Shown: positions 23,272-31,612 of the stretch, piece after piece | How the letters are laid out: every line of letters starts with the position of its first letter | How positions within the stretch are numbered: position 1 is the stretch's first letter | From: Bacteriovoracaceae bacterium UBA6153 | GTDB lineage: Bacteria > Bdellovibrionota > Bacteriovoracia > Bacteriovoracales > Bacteriovoracaceae | Direction: 5' to 3' | Length of the DNA: 64,000 nucleotides | Assembly: GCA_002428265.1 (NCBI GenBank) | Contig: DIUR01000018.1 | Span: forward strand, 1 to 64,000 | Notes under the pieces: model-generated | The model's database searches: none | What the model was told of the DNA's origin: nothing | What the model saw: only the letters and a program-made list of their open reading frames with translations | Translations under genes and position numbers: made by a program

Positions 23272-24711
23272 TTAGTACACGAGAAGGCGCGACTCAAGCA
23301 TGTCGTTCATTGCAAACAACACCCCTTCTCTGCCTAAACCAGAATCTTTCACCCCGCCATACGGCATTGTGTCGATTCGAAATCCCGGAACTCCGTTGAT
23401 AATAAGGGCGCCGACTTCAAGATTATCCATCGCGTACTTCATCTGAGAGATTTGATTAGTGAAAAGTCCTGCCTGAAGCCCATAGCGAGAGCGGTTAACT
23501 TCTCTGATGACTTCATCGAAATACTGAACTTTTTCGATAATTGCCACGGGGCCAAAAGCTTCTTCGGCCACAATTTTCATATCACCTTGAGTATTAGTTA
23601 ACAGCGTTGGTGCATAGATATTATTTTCTAAATCGACGACCGTCCCACCAAAGAGAACTTGAGCGCCTTTCATTCTTGCTTCATGAACCCAGTTGTCGAT
23701 GCGATTGACATGGACTCGATCAATCATAGGACCCACGACTACACCTGACTCGGTTGGGTTTCCGATTTTTAATTCGCTGACAGACTGTTTAAATTTTTCA
23801 ACGAACTGATCAAACACACTGTGATCAACATAAATTCTCTGAACAGAAATACAAACTTGTCCTGAGTAATTATAAGCACCCATCGCAATTGCTTTTGCTG
23901 CTTCATCAAGATTTGCTGAGCGATCTACAATCACGGCAGCGTTTCCGCCGAGCTCTAGAGTGACTTTTTTCTTTCCTGCTTTTTCTTTTAATTGCCAGCC
24001 AACTTCCGCTGATCCCGTGAAAGAGAGCATTTTTAATCTCTCATCTTTAAGCATAATTTCTGCTTCTGCATTTTGACAAACAACCACGTTTAAAACGCCT
24101 GCTGGTAATCCCACTTTTTTACACAACGACGCTAACGCTAAAGCAGTAAGCGGAGTGTATGGAGAAGGTTTTAAAATAACAGAGCATCCAACAGCAAGAG
24201 CAGGTGCAATTTTATGCATGGCCAGGTTAAGTGGAAAATTAAAAGGAGAAATCGCCAGCACGGGCCCGATTGGATATTGTTTTGTGTGAGCGGTTTTTCC
24301 TTTTCCTAAACCATAGTCCATAGGAATGACCTGGCCTCCAACACGAAGGGCTTCATCTGCTGCCACTTGAAGAATGAAGAGACAGCGCTCCACTTCCTGA
24401 CGGGCGTAATCGATAGGTTTTCCGGCCTCGCTCACAATGAGATTAATGAATTTGTCTTTTTCTTGAAACAGACCTTCTCTGATTTTTAAAAGGTAGTCGC
24501 GCCTTTCAGCGCTCGAAATTTTTGAATAGCTTTGATAGGCCTGAACTGAATTGGCCACGGCAAACTGCACTTCTGAAGCGTCTGCGAAAGCCACTGTCGC
24601 CAGCATACTCTGATCAAACTTATTAGTGACCGAGAGAACGTTGGTAGTCGAATGACCGACCCATTCATTGTTGATAAAACTTTTTGCCTGTAATACGTCG
24701 CGATTTTCCAT
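23272..24711 (-). CDS. NAD(P)-dependent aldehyde dehydrogenase
   Basis: 479 residues, full length. Visible motifs are ISPFNFPLNLAMHKIAPALAVG (cofactor site), FTGSAEVG, LELGGNAAVIV (general base Glu) and GAYNYSGQVCISVQR (catalytic Cys), plus the C-terminal PYGGVKDSGLGREG. The overall pattern is nearest the succinate-semialdehyde, lactaldehyde and non-phosphorylating glyceraldehyde-3-phosphate dehydrogenase group; the aldehyde cannot be read from the sequence. Confidence 0.9.
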   Translation of the reverse strand: MENRDVLQAKSFINNEWVGHSTTNVLSVTNKFDQSMLATVAFADASEVQFAVANSVQAYQSYSKISSAERRDYLLKIREGLFQEKDKFINLIVSEAGKPIDYARQEVERCLFILQVAADEALRVGGQVIPMDYGLGKGKTAHTKQYPIGPVLAISPFNFPLNLAMHKIAPALAVGCSVILKPSPYTPLTALALASLCKKVGLPAGVLNVVVCQNAEAEIMLKDERLKMLSFTGSAEVGWQLKEKAGKKKVTLELGGNAAVIVDRSANLDEAAKAIAMGAYNYSGQVCISVQRIYVDHSVFDQFVEKFKQSVSELKIGNPTESGVVVGPMIDRVHVNRIDNWVHEARMKGAQVLFGGTVVDLENNIYAPTLLTNTQGDMKIVAEEAFGPVAIIEKVQYFDEVIREVNRSRYGLQAGLFTNQISQMKYAMDNLEVGALIINGVPGFRIDTMPYGGVKDSGLGREGVLFAMNDMLESRLLVY

Positions 24712-24736
24712 AGGACGATTTTAGCAAGACTAAAAC

Positions 24737-24991
24737 CTAAAAGCCAAATGGAGACTCGGATACGGAAGATAATTTTTTTGATCTGGTTGCCAAGGCGCGC
24801 GCAAAAGATAAATGCTCGCGAAGAAATCTGGTTTCACCCATCATGAAGAGCTCAATACTGTGAATGTAACAAAGACGCACAGGCGCAACAGAGTTTTTGT
24901 AAACCTTGTAAAGGGATTGAGTTTGAACTCCCTCTTTAGGGCCATTCAAAAAACGCGTATTCTTTCCTTCAGATTGACAAATTTCGCACAT
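24737..24991 (-). CDS. Small CxxC...CxxH protein
   Basis: 84 residues starting MCEICQSEG. Cys2 and Cys5 with a later LCYIHSIELF (CxxH) make a likely zinc-binding site. GAGG lies 8 bp before the ATG. It sits 25 bp upstream of the aldehyde dehydrogenase start on the same strand, so they may be co-transcribed. No named family. Confidence 0.6.
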   Translation of the reverse strand: MCEICQSEGKNTRFLNGPKEGVQTQSLYKVYKNSVAPVRLCYIHSIELFMMGETRFLREHLSFARALATRSKKLSSVSESPFGF

Positions 24992-25210
24992 AATTGGACC
25001 TCACAATAGATTTTATCGTAAGAATCTCCTCTGAACTTAAGTAATTAGTGAGCGAAATTCGAAACGCCGTGTTTACGCATACATCCATTGATAGTTTTAG
25101 GCCCTAAGCATAATAAATCATTTGAAAATAATGATAAAAATAGCCACAAACTTTTGCTATCCTTTACCCAATTTCACACACCCACCTAAAACGATCAGGA
25201 GATTTTCATC

Positions 25211-27202
25211 ATGATTAAGGCGCTTACTTTAAAAAACAAACTCGCTTCTACTCCTAAACAATCTCCAAAATACGCATTGAAAGTTAAAGATGCTGCGGGC
25301 CTTGAGATTACAGTTGCTGACCCCCGCGCCACTCGCGCTCTGGTTGCTTTAATGAATCAGCATGCAACGATTGGTGGAGCTGCTTGTCACTGGGGTGGCC
25401 CTGCGGCCTTCGCTGAAATCATGTCTGCTACTCACGCTATCATGTTCAAAGATCAAAGCACTCACTGGAGTGATTCATACAATTTCGTCAACGATGCCGG
25501 ACATACTGAAAATGGTATCTACGCTCTTCGTGCTAATTACGGTTTTGATAATTTAACTTTTAATGATCTACGCAAATTTAGAAGCATCGAAAGTAAACTC
25601 ACAGGTCACGGTGAAGCTCACTTAAATCCTGAAGGTGTTTTTATTTCTAACGGCCCATTAGGCTCTGGTGTTCCTCAAGCACAAGGTCTTGCAATGGGGG
25701 ATAAAATTGTTGGCAACAAAAGAGTGACACTTTGTACTCTTTCAGACGGTGGAGCGATGGAAGGAGAAGCGAAAGAATCATTCGCGGCCATCCCTGGTTT
25801 AGCCGCTAAAAACAAAATGAATCCATTCGTTTTAATGATTTCAGACAACAATACAAAACTTGGTGGAAGAATTGATGAAGATTCATTCTCAATGGAGCCA
25901 ACATTTAATTCTCTTGAAACTCTTGGCTGGAAACTTATCAGAGTTGCTGAAGGTCACGATCTTCAAAAAGTTTATACGACAATTGAATCTGCAATTGCTT
26001 CTGCTGTAAAAGACCCGACAAAACCAGTGGCGATTATTTTCAAAACTCAAAAAGGTTTTGGAGTTAAATCAACAGTGGAAAGTGCAAGTGGTGGCCACGG
26101 TTATCCATTAAGTGCTTACGATGATAAACTTGTTGGTTTCGTAAAAGAAATCTATAACGGTGAAGCTCCTCAGGAATTTGTTGATTGGGCAGAAGAAGTT
26201 ATGAAGCAAAAACCTGCACCGAAAGAGACTTCTGCCGGAGCTAAAACTGAAAAAGTTCAGGATGGATTTGCAAGAGCCGTTATTAAAGCAGCTAAAGAAG
26301 GCTTTCCGGTTTTTTCAGTATCATCCGATCTTCAAAGCTCAACTGGTATAAAAGCTTTCCATAAAGAGTTCCCGGATCGCTACATCGATATCGGTATCGC
26401 TGAATCAAACATGGTCTCAGCGGCCGTAGGACTTTCTAAAACAGGTCTTATTCCAATCGTTGATACATTCGCACAATTCGGAATTACAAAAGGAAATCTT
26501 CCAATCATCATGGCAGGCCTTTCAGAAGGACCAGTGATTGCATTATTTTCTCACACAGGATTTCAAGATGCGGCCGATGGGGCCAGCCACCAGGCAACGA
26601 CATACTTTGCAGCTCTATCAAGCATTCCTCACGTGAACGTTGTAAACTGTTCATCTTCAAGTGAAGCGGAAAGCTTAATGTATGAAGCAATCACAACGTT
26701 TGCTAAAGACAGAACAGCAGGAAAGACTCCAAACTCAACTATCTTCTTTTTAGGAAGAGAAAATCACCCGGTTAGTTATGTTGATGGCATCAAGTACACA
26801 TGGAATAAAGCAAATATTCTAACTGAAGGATCTGATGTCACAATCGTGGCAGCAGGGCCAATGGTTGGAAAAGCATTAGCTGCTGAAAAACTTTTAAAAG
26901 ACAGCGGTGTTAAAGCAACTGTCATCAATCACTCACACATCAATCATGTTGATGTTGAGACATTAAAGACAGCGCTATCAAAAACGAAAGGAAAACTTAT
27001 CACGATTGAAGACCACCAGGTTTTAGGCGGAATGGGATCGATGATTGTTCATGCCCTAAAAGTTAATGATGTAGATTTTAAAGTGAAGACATTAGGTATT
27101 GGCGGAGAGTTCGGCCAGTCTGCTTATAAGGCAGACCAGCTGTATGCTCGTTTTGATCTATCTGCTGAAGGAATTGTTAAGGCCTATCACTCACTTAATT
27201 AA
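25211..27202 (+). CDS. tkt: Transketolase
   Basis: 663 residues. The thiamine-diphosphate region reads SDGGAMEGEAKESFAA followed by SDNNTKLGG; GHGEAHLNPEGVFISNGPLGSG is the N-terminal substrate/cofactor part; the pyrimidine-binding domain has IDIGIAESNMVSAAVGLS and the C-terminal domain has VLGGMGSMIVH. It moves two-carbon units in the pentose phosphate pathway. CAGGAG precedes the ATG; the 219-bp upstream gap holds no other gene. Its stop overlaps the convergent lipoprotein gene by 4 bp. Confidence 0.93.
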   Translation: MIKALTLKNKLASTPKQSPKYALKVKDAAGLEITVADPRATRALVALMNQHATIGGAACHWGGPAAFAEIMSATHAIMFKDQSTHWSDSYNFVNDAGHTENGIYALRANYGFDNLTFNDLRKFRSIESKLTGHGEAHLNPEGVFISNGPLGSGVPQAQGLAMGDKIVGNKRVTLCTLSDGGAMEGEAKESFAAIPGLAAKNKMNPFVLMISDNNTKLGGRIDEDSFSMEPTFNSLETLGWKLIRVAEGHDLQKVYTTIESAIASAVKDPTKPVAIIFKTQKGFGVKSTVESASGGHGYPLSAYDDKLVGFVKEIYNGEAPQEFVDWAEEVMKQKPAPKETSAGAKTEKVQDGFARAVIKAAKEGFPVFSVSSDLQSSTGIKAFHKEFPDRYIDIGIAESNMVSAAVGLSKTGLIPIVDTFAQFGITKGNLPIIMAGLSEGPVIALFSHTGFQDAADGASHQATTYFAALSSIPHVNVVNCSSSSEAESLMYEAITTFAKDRTAGKTPNSTIFFLGRENHPVSYVDGIKYTWNKANILTEGSDVTIVAAGPMVGKALAAEKLLKDSGVKATVINHSHINHVDVETLKTALSKTKGKLITIEDHQVLGGMGSMIVHALKVNDVDFKVKTLGIGGEFGQSAYKADQLYARFDLSAEGIVKAYHSLN

Positions 27203-27909
27203 AAGTTAGTGACGGCCGCGATCCACGTTTGTTTATTATAAGAAGTTTGTGAGGAGTTTGAGCAAGGAAGGTACAATGTGCGTTCCTTCTCAACTCCGAA
27301 AAACTTAGGAATTGTCTGACTCGTTTGAGTTAAAATATTTACACCCTCAGAGCTCACCGCTTTATAATTGTTGTTTGTATCCTTAGATAACTTTGTCACT
27401 TCAAACCTGTCGTACCCTTCGCTAATCAGAAGGTTCACAATCACGTATGAGCTTCCGCTTAATGAATAGTTTGAAACGCTGTTACTTACTGAAAGGTTTT
27501 CACAAATAGACTTCATGGCCCCATTTTGATCTGTCAGTACATCTTTAAAGTAATCATATGGACGAGATGATGTGGCAATATACTGAAGGTCAGAAGTCGT
27601 TGCATTTGAAATGTTTGCTGTGAACTCAGTTAAGTTTTGAGGAAAACTCATCGAACACCCTTTGTACTCACCTTTAAATCTGAAAGCTTCATTTTGAGTT
27701 GTTAGGCCTTCGAATAACTGGCGCTTATTTTTAAGAGCATTACAAATTCTTCTACCGATCACCATTTCTGAGTCAGTAAAAATTCTTTCTTTTGAAATTT
27801 GAATAGGACCCACACCTGGAGTTTGCGCCACTTCTGTCGCTGCATCTTTATGGGCCTTGCAAGAAACAAGTGTCGCCGCTAAAAAAATAGTTGTGAATAA
27901 ATACTTCAT
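27199..27909 (-). CDS. Lipoprotein of unknown function
   Basis: 236 residues from ATG 27909, selected because GGGAG precedes it and the lipobox follows at once (MKYLFTTIFLAATLVSCKA, Cys17). The longer frame would add 21 residues before the signal. The mature part contains several cysteines (RRICNALKN, KGCSMSF, KSICENL, LPCSNSS) that could form two disulphides. No family recognised. Convergent with transketolase. Confidence 0.65.
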   Translation of the reverse strand: MKYLFTTIFLAATLVSCKAHKDAATEVAQTPGVGPIQISKERIFTDSEMVIGRRICNALKNKRQLFEGLTTQNEAFRFKGEYKGCSMSFPQNLTEFTANISNATTSDLQYIATSSRPYDYFKDVLTDQNGAMKSICENLSVSNSVSNYSLSGSSYVIVNLLISEGYDRFEVTKLSKDTNNNYKAVSSEGVNILTQTSQTIPKFFGVEKERTLYLPCSNSSQTSYNKQTWIAAVTNF

Positions 27910-27981
27910 CTGCTTCTCCCTCATTAATTTATTAATCTTAATTAGGGTAAACGATTGTGATTTTTTATTCAATGAATGAAG

Positions 27982-28434
27982 TTAAAAATCTCCCGGTGCG
28001 CACTGCAAGCAAACAAGACCGTGTTTTCTCCAGCGCTCAACAACACTTTTTCTATCGTCTACTACAAAAAGTACTTGAGTTTTTTTCTCGATGTGATTTA
28101 GATAAATTTCTTCTTTGATATCAGAGTCTTCACGATAGTCTTTTGATTTTCTCATATAAAGTTCATCATAAATTACATTGTGAATTTTAAGCCAGGACTC
28201 TGTCATATTTCTGTAATCTTCGTCCCGACCTGTAACAAAAAATATTTTATAGCCTCGAGATCTCATGGCTGCAATCAATTCAATACACCAGAAATAGGGT
28301 TTATCGAGATTCATTGACTCATTAAAGGCCTGCCAATTTTTAGGCTTCATACGCACATGATGAACCCTATGCTCAACATCACAAAGCGTTCCATCAAGAT
28401 CGACAATGATCGCCTTCTCCACTAGAACCTCCAA
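27982..28434 (-). CDS. HAD phosphatase, polynucleotide kinase 3'-phosphatase-like
   Basis: 150 residues. HAD motifs are VDLDGTLCD (nucleophile and acid), FFVTGRDEDYRN, and VLFVVDDRKSVVERWRKHGL, ending in CLQCAPGDF. This end and the VTGR.E.YR pattern match the phosphatase half of phage T4-type polynucleotide kinase; the kinase half is absent. It probably removes 3'-phosphates from nucleic acid or nucleotides. It overlaps the LplT-like gene by 13 bp. Confidence 0.8.
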   Translation of the reverse strand: MEVLVEKAIIVDLDGTLCDVEHRVHHVRMKPKNWQAFNESMNLDKPYFWCIELIAAMRSRGYKIFFVTGRDEDYRNMTESWLKIHNVIYDELYMRKSKDYREDSDIKEEIYLNHIEKKTQVLFVVDDRKSVVERWRKHGLVCLQCAPGDF

Positions 28435-29726
28435 AACTTATTAAACTCTTCCTTGTAGAAATACATCAAGGCCACACACATGAGGATATTAAAAAAACCA
28501 AGGATTCCCATGATGAGTGAAAGAGAAAAATGCTGTTGATGAAACACCATTAAGATAAGTGAGATGCTCACCATTGCAAGAGCATTAATAATATTATTTC
28601 CTGCCACGATTCTAGATAGTTCGTCGCCATTAGTGATTCGCTGAAGCTCTGCAAATTGAGGCACGGTAAACATTCCGCCAAATACAGATAGTAAAAATAA
28701 ATCTAAAATGATTCGCACACTCATATCAAGCTTAAAAAAGTCTTTGATGTTGACCGGCTCGATAAGTGACAGAAGAAAACTTGCTTTTGAAGCACTCTTA
28801 ATGGCAAATGATAAATCGAAAATAACAAAAGTCATGGCCACCAAGCTCATTGGAATAACCCAACGACGAACCTTTCCGCGGCTTAATTTATCTAATAAGA
28901 AAGGGCCAACACCCATGCCTATCGTAAAAGTAAAAAGCATCAGTGTTGCGATATGCTCATTGCCATTAAAAATTTCTTTAGCAATCAAAGGCAGAATTGA
29001 AAGAAGCCCTGCTCCCATAAACCAAAACCATGAAAGACCAATAATGAGGAGCGCCACTTTAGAATTTTTAAAAACCAGTCTTAAAATATCTCGCGTTGAT
29101 GTATAAAAATTCCAGTCAACTTTTACATGCTCTCTGGCACTCACACCTTCAAGAGGGAGCTTTTTAGCGTAATAAAGTCCAAGCCATGCCACTATCATCA
29201 AAACGGCAACAAGAGGCCAGTAGTTATTGTGAAAGCTTGCAAAGATTCCACCTAAAATTGTCCCAATCAAAATGGCGACAAAAGTTCCTGAGCTCACCAT
29301 CGCATTAGCAAAAATCAGTTTTTCTTTAGGAGTATAATTGGGAATCAGTGAGTACTTAATCGGCCCGAAAAATGTTGACTGCATCCCAAGTAAAAAAAGC
29401 ACCAGCAACATTAAATAATAATTTTCCGTCAATAGGCCCAAGGCCCCAAGACCTGCAATAACCACTTCAGCTTCTTTAATTCTATATGTCAGCCACACTC
29501 TATCGAGTTTATCAGCAAGCTGGCCACTAGTGGCCGAGGCCAGAAGAAAAGGAAGAATAAACACTCCTCCGCAAAGAGCGACCATAGAAGCGGGATTTAC
29601 ACCAAACAAACTAATACTTTTATAGGTGATTAAAATAACCAGCGCACTTTTAAAAAGATTGTCGTTGAGTGCCCCGTAAAGCTGCGTCCAGAATAGAGAA
29701 TTGAGTTCCGGTGAGATTTTCTTCAT
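28422..29726 (-). CDS. LplT-like MFS transporter (lysophospholipid transport)
   Basis: 434 residues, about 12 membrane spans. The N-terminus LNSLFWTQLYGALNDNLFKSALVILITY and LASATSGQLADKLDR are characteristic of LplT-type transporters, which flip lysophospholipids across the inner membrane for re-acylation. The acyltransferase often fused to or beside LplT is not in this window. A role in recycling lysolipids, for instance after phospholipase action, is an inference. Confidence 0.8.
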   Translation of the reverse strand: MKKISPELNSLFWTQLYGALNDNLFKSALVILITYKSISLFGVNPASMVALCGGVFILPFLLASATSGQLADKLDRVWLTYRIKEAEVVIAGLGALGLLTENYYLMLLVLFLLGMQSTFFGPIKYSLIPNYTPKEKLIFANAMVSSGTFVAILIGTILGGIFASFHNNYWPLVAVLMIVAWLGLYYAKKLPLEGVSAREHVKVDWNFYTSTRDILRLVFKNSKVALLIIGLSWFWFMGAGLLSILPLIAKEIFNGNEHIATLMLFTFTIGMGVGPFLLDKLSRGKVRRWVIPMSLVAMTFVIFDLSFAIKSASKASFLLSLIEPVNIKDFFKLDMSVRIILDLFLLSVFGGMFTVPQFAELQRITNGDELSRIVAGNNIINALAMVSISLILMVFHQQHFSLSLIMGILGFFNILMCVALMYFYKEEFNKFWRF

Positions 29727-29743
29727 AGGACTATGTTGGACAA

Positions 29744-30901
29744 TTAGTATTTAATTGTCACGCCTAAAACATGATAGAGCTCAGACTTGCCATCAGAAGC
29801 AAACCTTCTATCCATTCTCGAGTTGTGTTGCTCAACTCCAATAAAGGTCTTAATAGCGACTGATTTCATCTTTTTTTCAACAGAGAGCATAATTCCGGCA
29901 TCTGCAGCAGCTCCCATGCGCCCCGCACTTCCTTGAATCCATGTCGATAAAGCTAACCATGGGAGTGAAGAGTGACTAACTTTAGCAGAGGCCAAGGCCC
30001 CAACTTCGGGCGAGATTGATTTATTAAGATCAATACTCATACCACCTTTGGCCTCAAGTGCCGTCTGACATTTCCAATTACCGATATCACTTACCCATTT
30101 TTTTCCAACGCCCAAAATAGCGTTAAAAGCATATGTATCTTCTTCTGCTGTTACATAACGATATTGGATAGCATTGAAGAGTCCTTTTTCTTTTGCTTGT
30201 TTATGCCAGCCTGCTTGAGCTGCACGGCTAAGATTTCCAGAGTCTGTTTCATTGACAAATTTAAACTCTGAGATCAGGTATGTTTTATTATTTTCTTCAT
30301 AAGAAAAATTTTTATCCAGTCTAATATTTAAAGTATTTCTTTCTCTGAATTGAAGATAGTGAGTGTTATCTGGTGCTCTGCTTATTCCATCTTGAGGAGC
30401 AAATTTTGAAAATCCAGTTGAATCAAGAGTTAACCTAAGCTGCCCCTCTTTTCCGGTAAGCGTATAATCGATCCCACCACCAAAAGTTCTTCCTCTGTCA
30501 TCACCATCGAATCTTGCTCCACCCATGGCCTGCAGACCGCCGTGAAGAAAATTGTCATTGCCAGTTGTTAAGCTTAATTCACTTTCTACATACTCACCTA
30601 AAACAATGCCAAGATTTTTCTTTTTACCAGGAACTTTTAATCCCTTTAAACCATCGAGCTCACAGACACAAAAGATCTCTCTATTTTCTGGCTCTACTGG
30701 TTTCTTAACTTCAATCTCACGCGACATCCCAACAGTGATATCGTTATCACAATCTTTTTGCGGTTTCTTTGACATCAACTCTTTCGACTCGTCCATAAGC
30801 TTTAAGCTCACGTTTAACAAGTCTTCATCAGTAGGGGGGTAAAATTCCTGGGCCAGGAGATTAGTTGATAAAAACAAGGCAATAAATTGTAGAGTTTTCA
30901 T
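29744..30901 (-). CDS. Exported protein with a predicted C-terminal barrel
   Basis: 385 residues from ATG 30901, placed before the signal peptide MKTLQFIALFLSTNLLA|QEF. The N-terminal 90 residues are acidic with CDND and FCVCELDG; from about residue 90 the sequence becomes barrel-like (GIVLGEYVESELSLTTG, GGGIDYTLTG, TYLISEFKFVNE) and ends VLGVTIKY. Probably an outer-membrane protein. No family recognised and no clear ribosome site. It ends 18 bp before the LplT-like gene start. Confidence 0.6.
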   Translation of the reverse strand: MKTLQFIALFLSTNLLAQEFYPPTDEDLLNVSLKLMDESKELMSKKPQKDCDNDITVGMSREIEVKKPVEPENREIFCVCELDGLKGLKVPGKKKNLGIVLGEYVESELSLTTGNDNFLHGGLQAMGGARFDGDDRGRTFGGGIDYTLTGKEGQLRLTLDSTGFSKFAPQDGISRAPDNTHYLQFRERNTLNIRLDKNFSYEENNKTYLISEFKFVNETDSGNLSRAAQAGWHKQAKEKGLFNAIQYRYVTAEEDTYAFNAILGVGKKWVSDIGNWKCQTALEAKGGMSIDLNKSISPEVGALASAKVSHSSLPWLALSTWIQGSAGRMGAAADAGIMLSVEKKMKSVAIKTFIGVEQHNSRMDRRFASDGKSELYHVLGVTIKY

Positions 30902-30969
30902 AGCAAGTATATCGGTGTATAACTTTTGAAGCTTGATCAAAAATTTGAACAAATTAAGAAGAAACCAAT

Positions 30970-31611
30970 ATGAAACTTTATCACTACGTCCATTGTCCGT
31001 TTTGTGTCAGGGTTAGAATGGGACTCAATTTGCTTAAACAGCCATTTGAATCTGTTGTAACGGCCTATGATGATGAAACTACGCCGATCAAACTGACTGG
31101 CAAAAAAATGCTTCCCATCGTTGTCCATTATAACGGGGTCGCTCAAAATGAAAGTCTCGATATTTTAAAATACATGGATAATAAAAATGTCCTGTCATGG
31201 AAATTACTGGACTCTCATAGTTTGGAATTAAACCCCCTGCTCGATAAAATAGGCTCTCTGGTTCACTCCCTGGCCATGCCTTATTGGATCTGGACTCCTG
31301 AGTTCAACGATAGCTCAAGGAAGTATTTCCAAACTAAAAAAGAAGTTAAGCGCGGGCCTTTTAAAGACCTGGTTAAAAATCAAAAATCATTCGTTTTAAA
31401 ATTGGATGAACTTCTTAAGCTAGAGCTTCAACCACAGCTCTCACCTTTTTATAAAAGCGACAGGCTCACAATTATGGATATTATGATTGCTGCCCATTTA
31501 TGGGGTATGTACGTAGTTCCTGAATATAGATTTGATTCCAGCGTGCACACTTATCTACAAAAGATAAAAGAGCTTACTGGGTTTAACTATCACGAAGACT
31601 ACTGGCGATAA
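30970..31611 (+). CDS. grxB: Glutaredoxin 2
   Basis: 213 residues, the size of GrxB. The active site CPFC is at residues 9-12 (MKLYHYVHCPFCVRVRMGL), followed by KKMLPIVVHYNG and ESLDILKYMD, with the GST-like helical C-terminal domain. It reduces disulphides with glutathione in the cytoplasm. It is divergent from the exported barrel protein, and its stop is 1 bp from the convergent kinase-like gene. Confidence 0.93.
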   Translation: MKLYHYVHCPFCVRVRMGLNLLKQPFESVVTAYDDETTPIKLTGKKMLPIVVHYNGVAQNESLDILKYMDNKNVLSWKLLDSHSLELNPLLDKIGSLVHSLAMPYWIWTPEFNDSSRKYFQTKKEVKRGPFKDLVKNQKSFVLKLDELLKLELQPQLSPFYKSDRLTIMDIMIAAHLWGMYVVPEYRFDSSVHTYLQKIKELTGFNYHEDYWR

Positions 31612-31612
31612 C